Source: Paraphysoderma sedebokerense (Eukaryota; Blastocladiomycota; Physodermatomycetes; Physodermatales; Physodermataceae). From it: a stretch of DNA of 14,005 nucleotides. This document shows positions 7,975-14,005 of this stretch, piece after piece; the first letter of the stretch is position 1, and each line of letters begins with the position of its first letter. Both the position numbers and the translations under genes were made by a program. Below the pieces are notes generated by a model, which saw only the letters and a list, made by a program, of their open reading frames with translations, ran no database searches and was not told where the DNA came from. The stretch covers positions 1 through 14,005 of the forward strand of contig JAHLJZ010000179.1 of the NCBI GenBank assembly GCA_025602915.1. Direction: 5' to 3'.

Positions 7975-8893
7975 AAAGTCGTTCCCATCTTAGATCGTGA
8001 GATTTCGGAAAATGACTAGAACGGCACTCTATTATCTACTCAGATGGGCTTACGTACACGATGGGCAGACCTTCGGTTCAGCATAGTGGAGTTTTCGTTT
8101 AAGCCCGTAAGCTAAAATTTGGTGATGACATTGGTTCTTAGGCCGGTCTTCGGCCGCAAATTGGAGCTGCCTGCCACAAACAGTAACTTTCCGTTTTGTT
8201 GTACAATTTCAAGACAGTAAGTCCTGACGTTAAGCCGCATACGTTATCCTATAAACAGCAATTTGCTCTGACTGGTCAGCATAATATCAAAGATTCGTAG
8301 ATTGATACTCAATGAGTACAAATCGGCTGTCAATGAAGAAAGGTTTTGCTCCATTCCCCGCAAATTATTGAAATAAAGTAATCCTTTATCTTGTAAGACT
8401 CAAGATTTTAAACTTAATTAGAAAGTGAAAATCGTCTCGGTTCCATCTCAACATATTTAGGGGTAAAACGATATTCTTATAAGGGTGGAATGTTAAATAT
8501 GGATATCACGATTCGTCGTTTGGAATGCATAGTCACCTCCAAAACTTCATCCGCCGTCGAGCCGAACCTAAATCAGCCGAATTCAGGCATCCTAAATTTT
8601 GGTGTCCGCCGTAGGAGGGCCAACTAAAAAACTGGCCTCTTTTTAGATCCCATCAATTCAATTGAACCGCAAACAATCAGTTCAAAATCACAGACACCTG
8701 ATTCCTTACGAGATGACAGAATCGTTCATCGTGTAACGCTTTCATTGCTTTAGTCTAATAGTTGGCAACTATACTAAGCACCTATTCGAGGAAAGCACTA
8801 TTAAGTTTTCATGCGGTGTGGTTTAGGTTCGAACACACGTCACATCACTTAGCTCTTTCCTATATACCCGGTGTGCATGGTGATGGAGGACGT

Positions 8894-8979
8894 CGATTAA
8901 ACTTCTGCACAGCATCAAAGGTGCTAGAAGAGACGATCTGAACAACATCCAGAGGGATCGGTTGATTGAAGAACCTAAA
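8894..8979 (+). pseudogene. Inverted fragment of kinase exon 1 inside the broken copy
   Basis: On the plus strand this translates IKLLHSIKGARRDDLNNIQR and continues DRLIEEPK. It clearly matches FVHSVRGARRDDLMNLQREI of the intact gene and FVHRIKGGRRDDLINLQREI of the broken copy, both on the minus strand. Together with 9057-9142 it forms an inverted repeat of about 86 bases with a 77-base spacer; I count about three-quarters identity by eye. It sits where the rest of exon 1 should be, so an inversion or foldback insertion removed the end of exon 1. Confidence 0.85.
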
Positions 8980-8993
8980 GTGCAATCCGTATT

Positions 8994-9042
8994 TCATCCA
9001 ATATCGTATGGTTCTAAAATCGGGATTTGATATATTGGATGA
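8994..9042. repeat. Imperfect palindrome between the inverted kinase fragments
   Basis: TCATCCAATATC (8994-9005) and GATATATTGGATGA (9029-9042) are inverted copies differing by a two-base insertion, around a 23-base centre. It lies exactly in the spacer between the two kinase fragments of opposite orientation, so the whole of 8894-9142 is a nested foldback. It may mark the point of a template switch or inversion. Confidence 0.65.
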
Positions 9043-9303
9043 ATAGCGATCCGATTATACGTTCTTCAATAAACTGATTTCCCTCTGGAGATTAATCAAA
9101 TCATCTCTCCTACCACCCTTAATTCTGTGAACGAATTTAATGGCTAAGGTGTGAGTGCTCCCAATTCCCACACCCTTCTGTACGGATAGTCGATATGGAC
9201 CCTTACGGTATCGTGGTTTTAGTGACGTTGTATCTTGAATGAAATGGATGCTGAAATCATATCTTCGGTGGAATCGCCCCGATTTTGAGTCGATTATTTC
9301 CAT

Positions 9304-9719
9304 GAACTAAATCGATGAACTTCGTTAAGAATTAAGGACACCGAGGACCACAAACAAAATGTATACCTTAATCCTAGGGTGGATGAATCGATTGAAATTG
9401 GAAGAAACGGTTTTTACTCACTCTGTATCAGATAGATCATTAAGGGTTAAATGGATGCGGTTTGGAAAGAGGAGGAATTTGTATGTCGCATGCGCAGATA
9501 CTTTGTTGTCGAACATGAGTTCTCAGATTTCGCGATTGTTCAGTCTTTTTTCAATCTTTATATTCTTCGATTTTTTACTGTTGCTAACAGACATGATGGA
9601 GTAGGCACGAATCATTAATAATCTTATCCGCTGCTTTAATAATGATTGAATAAAGTTGAATCTACACGGCTCTGATGCTTCTCCTCAACACTCTTTTAGA
9701 TTCTCCTCAAGAAATCCCA
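9304..9719 (-). promoter_or_regulatory. Upstream block of the broken kinase copy
   Basis: 9304-9500 matches the 5' leader of the intact gene, including a GATTTAG acceptor next to the ATG and a GTGAGT donor-like site. 9590-9719 matches 2995-3145. The plus-strand open frame here (9359-9604) has a hydrophobic C-terminus (SIFIFFDFLLLLT), but the matching stretch at 5270-5430 is interrupted by stops, so I treat it as non-coding. Whether the block still drives transcription is unknown. Confidence 0.5.
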
Positions 9720-10518
9720 CCTCGGGTTCTCAAAATATATATTGACCGCAATCGAAATTGTGAATACATGATAAACTGGGAATATTATACAAGAAACATT
9801 ATTTTCACTCTTCAAAAGTGATATGCATTCCTTTAAGGTTGGGCGTACTGGTCAGTTTGGGTTTTGATAATTTATTTTGTGGAACAGCAAACATAGGTGA
9901 ACCTATGAAGCCAGATGAAGTATTACTGCAATTCAGACAACAGCGAAATGAATGCGCATAGGTACCACTAAATCTAATGCAAATACTGAGGGCTGACAGA
10001 GATATTTGAAGCTTAAGATTTCAAACCAATAGTTCTGAAATAATTTTTTTTTTTTTTTTGCATTCAAACACAATGCATCTTTCACGAGTGTTTTAGAATC
10101 TGATCAAATCGTAAACTCCAACCTTTTTCACATCGCTTTATATCAAAGATGTAATTACAGAAACTAAAAATGTATATTCAATTTATACTGTCAAAAGAGC
10201 CGCCGTTCAATCATATATAACGCATAAATATTTGACATTTAACTCATTTTACTACTTCCATCTCTTAACTATCTGTATTGCGATGTCGCATTCAACGCAG
10301 ATACCTTACCAATCCGTGGTCGAATTTTACGACACCCCATCTGCTTCTTCCAATTTGGCTAATCTAAACTATTAAACCCTTTGGAGTTTAATTTTGAATA
10401 ATAACCTTTCTCTCTGACTGTTCTGCGGGGACGGTCTATTCCTAAAGGGACGATTTGCCAGTAAGACACAATGTCTTACAATGTTACAATGACAAAATGT
10501 CTTTCGACCTGATCTACT
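9720..10518. other. Gene-poor left part of unit 2
   Basis: Same content as 5434-6232: AT-rich, the 16-T run, no established gene. Confidence 0.4.
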
Positions 10519-10746
10519 TCATGATCTATGCATACCTTGTGGAGTTTCCTTCTCTTGTTTTAGTGTTGGTTTCTTTGTTGCTCTTTGATCTTCGACCAAA
10601 GCCTTCTTTTTAGATAACATAGCCCGGCTGCCATTCACTTTAGAAATAGTAATACATGTCAATGGGAGATAGATTTCAGCACAATATAAGCTTAAAATTG
10701 ACAATACAATGCAGATATTTCGCCTTTCTGGTAATTCCGGTTGATT
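10519..10746 (-). other. Second copy of the minus-strand open frame at 6233-6460
   Basis: Identical to the first copy: hydrophobic stretch, lysine/glutamate-rich tail and GTATGC donor-like site. Function unknown. Confidence 0.2.
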
Positions 10747-10936
10747 TCATCCCAACCTTATTCTTTTTAAGTCTACAAAGACTATTGTTATCTGCTTGAT
10801 CTCCTAATCAGCATGCATGTATATTTAAAATATAAACCACTTACGGGAAGGTGGAATCCCCGGCTTTTTGTTCAGGGCCGTCCAAAGTGATACTGGATCA
10901 CGTAGAGAAATCACATTATCCGTTAGAAATCATTAA

Positions 10937-11689
10937 TTATACAACAAAAACCAAGTATCTGCACAACCTCAAAGTCCGTTGTTTCTTGCAGGCCATTCTA
11001 CGGAGTAGGCAGACCGATGTAGATAAATTCGTTGCAGTATCTCGGTGGTCATCACTACTACTAGTCATTCGGCATGAATTATTAGAGATCCCATCGCTAA
11101 AAGAAAAGACAAAATGATGATCAGTTTTCAAGTTGACAATAATGACCTCCGAATTTGACAACATTCGGAGAACGTTTTCTAGTGTAATCAACAAAAACGC
11201 ATACGAATCGTATTTGGGAGAACGTGGAGTAATTCTTGAAATAGGTTGTCCGAAGAGACATAGCGAATTCGGACCTGCCCCTGCAGGTGCTGGAGAGTCT
11301 CTGATTGTATTCCATGTTATACGTCTAGGATCACATGTCTCCATATTGGAACGAAATATATATGTTGTGTCGAGAGGAAGGGTTTGAATTACCGGTGTGG
11401 TGGGTGGCGGTCGCGGGATTGACGTCATGTAAGTAATGATGTTAGAGAGTATTGGAGCTTCAGAGCTTATGACCGTCAAGAGAAGAAAAGAAAACAATTC
11501 TGTGTTACCAATTCTATGGAGGGTCGAAAAGAGAATGGTGTCTGAGAAATATTATATGAATGTATCCCGAAACGGTCCAATTATCTGTCGAAAATCGTCT
11601 TGAAAATCGCGAGAATTCCGACCACCAACATTCTTTTGAGCGGAACTGTTCGAGCGCAAATTCAATTCAAATGAAGTATCTAGGCAGTT
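10937..11689 (-). pseudogene. Second copy of the large unknown open frame
   Basis: Identical to 6651-7403, including the in-frame TAA (here 11552-11554). Having the same lesion in both units shows it predates the unit duplication, or that the duplication is an assembly product. Confidence 0.4.
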
Positions 11690-11786
11690 TCAACCTGAAC
11701 GTTTCAGAAGGTTTGATGGTTCTTAATCTAATTTTCATTAGTTTCGATACCAGGATAGCCCATCCCAGCAGAAGTGTTTCAAACGA

Positions 11787-11809
11787 TTATTTTAATTAAA
11801 TTAAAATAA
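11787..11809. repeat. Second copy of the AT palindrome
   Basis: Identical to 7501-7523: 10-bp arms around TAA. Confidence 0.5.
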
Positions 11810-12038
11810 ATGAAATATATATTTAACATTAAGTTACTAAATGAATATTCTGAATATAGAATTCCACTAGAGATGCTTCAATATAACAAATTCCAATACA
11901 ATGATTTAGCAATTAAAATGTCTGAAAATTTCCATAACACTTCATTTCACATGTGGCATAAGGCTCGAGCAAATAAATCTTGGTCTTAAACCGTTAGCTA
12001 CCATCACCACCTCCGGGAAAATGCTTCATTCACTTTCC
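11810..12038. other. No gene seen
   Basis: Same AT-rich spacer as 7524-7752. Confidence 0.4.
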
Positions 12039-12260
12039 TCATCTATTTCCTACGGCATGCTCAGTCAATTCAGGTAAATTCAGTATATGTACTTGTAGAC
12101 AGGTCGCATCATCGGCAAACAAGCACTTAACAGTCTGACAAAGCGTAATACAGTTGACACAGACCAGGAGTCTAGGAAGCATTTGCTCAAGCCTTGTGTC
12201 GAGACAACCGACAGTGGCGAACCTATCTGCAAGTAACTCTGAACCCTGCGAATAATTCAA
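12039..12260 (-). other. Second copy of the FADD-motif open frame
   Basis: Identical to 7753-7974. The same two readings apply: reverse-transcriptase-like relic or altered kinase 3' end. Confidence 0.3.
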
Positions 12261-13179
12261 AAAGTCGTTCCCATCTTAGATCGTGAGATTTCGGAAAATG
12301 ACTAGAACGGCACTCTATTATCTACTCAGATGGGCTTACGTACACGATGGGCAGACCTTCGGTTCAGCATAGTGGAGTTTTCGTTTAAGCCCGTAAGCTA
12401 AAATTTGGTGATGACATTGGTTCTTAGGCCGGTCTTCGGCCGCAAATTGGAGCTGCCTGCCACAAACAGTAACTTTCCGTTTTGTTGTACAATTTCAAGA
12501 CAGTAAGTCCTGACGTTAAGCCGCATACGTTATCCTATAAACAGCAATTTGCTCTGACTGGTCAGCATAATATCAAAGATTCGTAGATTGATACTCAATG
12601 AGTACAAATCGGCTGTCAATGAAGAAAGGTTTTGCTCCATTCCCCGCAAATTATTGAAATAAAGTAATCCTTTATCTTGTAAGACTCAAGATTTTAAACT
12701 TAATTAGAAAGTGAAAATCGTCTCGGTTCCATCTCAACATATTTAGGGGTAAAACGATATTCTTATAAGGGTGGAATGTTAAATATGGATATCACGATTC
12801 GTCGTTTGGAATGCATAGTCACCTCCAAAACTTCATCCGCCGTCGAGCCGAACCTAAATCAGCCGAATTCAGGCATCCTAAATTTTGGTGTCCGCCGTAG
12901 GAGGGCCAACTAAAAAACTGGCCTCTTTTTAGATCCCATCAATTCAATTGAACCGCAAACAATCAGTTCAAAATCACAGACACCTGATTCCTTACGAGAT
13001 GACAGAATCGTTCATCGTGTAACGCTTTCATTGCTTTAGTCTAATAGTTGGCAACTATACTAAGCACCTATTCGAGGAAAGCACTATTAAGTTTTCATGC
13101 GGTGTGGTTTAGGTTCGAACACACGTCACATCACTTAGCTCTTTCCTATATACCCGGTGTGCATGGTGATGGAGGACGT

Positions 13180-13265
13180 CGATTAAACTTCTGCACAGCA
13201 TCAAAGGTGCTAGAAGAGACGATCTGAACAACATCCAGAGGGATCGGTTGATTGAAGAACCTAAA
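13180..13265 (+). pseudogene. Second copy of the inverted kinase fragment
   Basis: Identical to 8894-8979, and forms the same foldback with 13343-13428. Confidence 0.85.
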
Positions 13266-13279
13266 GTGCAATCCGTATT

Positions 13280-13328
13280 TCATCCAATATCGTATGGTTC
13301 TAAAATCGGGATTTGATATATTGGATGA
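13280..13328. repeat. Second copy of the foldback palindrome
   Basis: Identical to 8994-9042. Confidence 0.65.
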
Positions 13329-13589
13329 ATAGCGATCCGATTATACGTTCTTCAATAAACTGATTTCCCTCTGGAGATTAATCAAATCATCTCTCCTACC
13401 ACCCTTAATTCTGTGAACGAATTTAATGGCTAAGGTGTGAGTGCTCCCAATTCCCACACCCTTCTGTACGGATAGTCGATATGGACCCTTACGGTATCGT
13501 GGTTTTAGTGACGTTGTATCTTGAATGAAATGGATGCTGAAATCATATCTTCGGTGGAATCGCCCCGATTTTGAGTCGATTATTTCCAT

Positions 13590-14005
13590 GAACTAAATCG
13601 ATGAACTTCGTTAAGAATTAAGGACACCGAGGACCACAAACAAAATGTATACCTTAATCCTAGGGTGGATGAATCGATTGAAATTGGAAGAAACGGTTTT
13701 TACTCACTCTGTATCAGATAGATCATTAAGGGTTAAATGGATGCGGTTTGGAAAGAGGAGGAATTTGTATGTCGCATGCGCAGATACTTTGTTGTCGAAC
13801 ATGAGTTCTCAGATTTCGCGATTGTTCAGTCTTTTTTCAATCTTTATATTCTTCGATTTTTTACTGTTGCTAACAGACATGATGGAGTAGGCACGAATCA
13901 TTAATAATCTTATCCGCTGCTTTAATAATGATTGAATAAAGTTGAATCTACACGGCTCTGATGCTTCTCCTCAACACTCTTTTAGATTCTCCTCAAGAAA
14001 TCCCA
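13590..14005 (-). promoter_or_regulatory. Second copy of the kinase upstream block
   Basis: Identical to 9304-9719. The window ends at its last base. Confidence 0.5.

Larger units (their letters stand above)
8058..9303 (-). pseudogene. Broken second copy of the kinase-like gene
   Basis: The exon order of the intact gene can be followed. Exon 1 start is 9303-9055 (MEIIDSK..., LAIKFVH with the lysine at residue 56, RRDDLINLQREISLLK, then a stop). Exon 2 is 8781-8710, the same 72 bases, still with ALHDE but with an in-frame TAG. Exon 3 is about 8640-8537: DFG reads DLG and one base is lost after SARR. Exon 4 is about 8479-8425, and exon 5 about 8357-8266, ending in the same CTGACCAGTCAGAG. Exon 6 is about 8240-8058, with many indels but its GTACGTAAG donor kept. 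The exon 1 donor GTAAGTG has become CTAAGTG. The middle of exon 1 is replaced by an inverted fragment. These lesions make a working protein very unlikely. Confidence 0.85.
5434..9719. repeat. 4286-bp direct tandem repeat, unit 1
   Basis: Begins CCTCGGGTTCTC at 5434 and ends AAGAAATCCCA at 9719. The base after it is the first base of unit 2. All open frames inside recur at an offset of exactly 4286, and the 16-T run at 5758-5773 has the same length in unit 2. I saw no differences between the units. Only a single base at the junction is ambiguous, so there is no long microhomology. The unit joins a gene-poor left part to a broken kinase copy on the right. Confidence 0.97.
12344..13589 (-). pseudogene. 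Second copy of the broken kinase
   Basis: Identical to 8058-9303 with all lesions in the same places: stop after the exon 1 fragment, TAG in exon 2, DFG to DLG, base loss in exon 3, lost exon 1 donor. Confidence 0.85.
9720..14005. repeat. 4286-bp direct tandem repeat, unit 2 (ends at the window end)
   Basis: A complete second copy of 5434-9719. It ends at the last base of the window, exactly at the unit boundary, so what follows is unknown: a third unit, unique sequence, or a contig end. The poly-T run has 16 T in both units, and all open frames and lesions are reproduced. Confidence 0.97.

Noticed and set aside
8139-8154. GGCCG / CGGCC hairpin
   Set aside because: A 5-bp stem in the decayed exon 6 region, with no conserved partner in the intact gene.
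9359-9604. 81-codon plus-strand open frame with hydrophobic end (and copy at 13645-13890)
   Set aside because: Lies in the kinase upstream block. The related stretch at 5270-5430 is not open, so the frame is not conserved.
1-14005. CRISPR array, tRNA, rRNA, bacterial operon or phage features
   Set aside because: No regular short repeat-spacer pattern, no cloverleaf with A and B boxes, no rRNA motifs. The spliced gene structure is eukaryotic.

Overview
The window looks like nuclear DNA of a small invertebrate, most probably a nematode. It is AT-rich, and its one clear gene is split into nine short exons by introns of about 60-80 bp. Several 3' splice sites are of the T-rich TTTTCAG / TTTTAG / TTATAG kind common in nematodes. 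There are no bacterial operon features, ribosome binding sites, tRNA, rRNA or CRISPR. I cannot name the species.

Layout. Positions 1-405 hold a diverged 176-bp tandem repeat. Positions 406-2730 hold no gene I can establish, although several plus-strand frames look protein-like and change frame or hit stops, as in a decayed or unresolved gene. Positions 2731-3375 are the 3' flank of the main gene and include a diverged copy of the block that elsewhere lies upstream of the kinase genes. The main gene (complement 3376-5186) encodes a protein-kinase-fold protein of about 417 residues. It keeps the ATP-lysine, the alpha-C glutamate and DFG, but HRD reads HFE, so it is predicted to be a pseudokinase. 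A C-terminal extension of about 140 residues is of unknown type. Positions 5187-5433 are its 5' leader, with a conserved splice acceptor just before the ATG.

From 5434 to the last base the window is two copies of a 4286-bp unit, 5434-9719 and 9720-14005. The copies look identical, including a 16-T homopolymer, and the window stops exactly at a unit boundary. Each unit holds, left to right: a gene-poor stretch; the longest open frame of the window (minus strand, about 200 codons, with a 45-codon extension beyond one in-frame stop); an AT palindrome; a small open frame with an FADD motif; and a broken second copy of the kinase gene with its upstream block. Inside the broken copy a short piece of the kinase exon is present in inverted orientation, forming a foldback.

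Interpretation. This is a locus where a lineage-specific pseudokinase gene has been duplicated. One copy is apparently intact, at least one is decayed, and the decayed part has recently been duplicated in tandem, or has been duplicated or collapsed by the assembly. All function statements are from reading the translation; no database search was possible.
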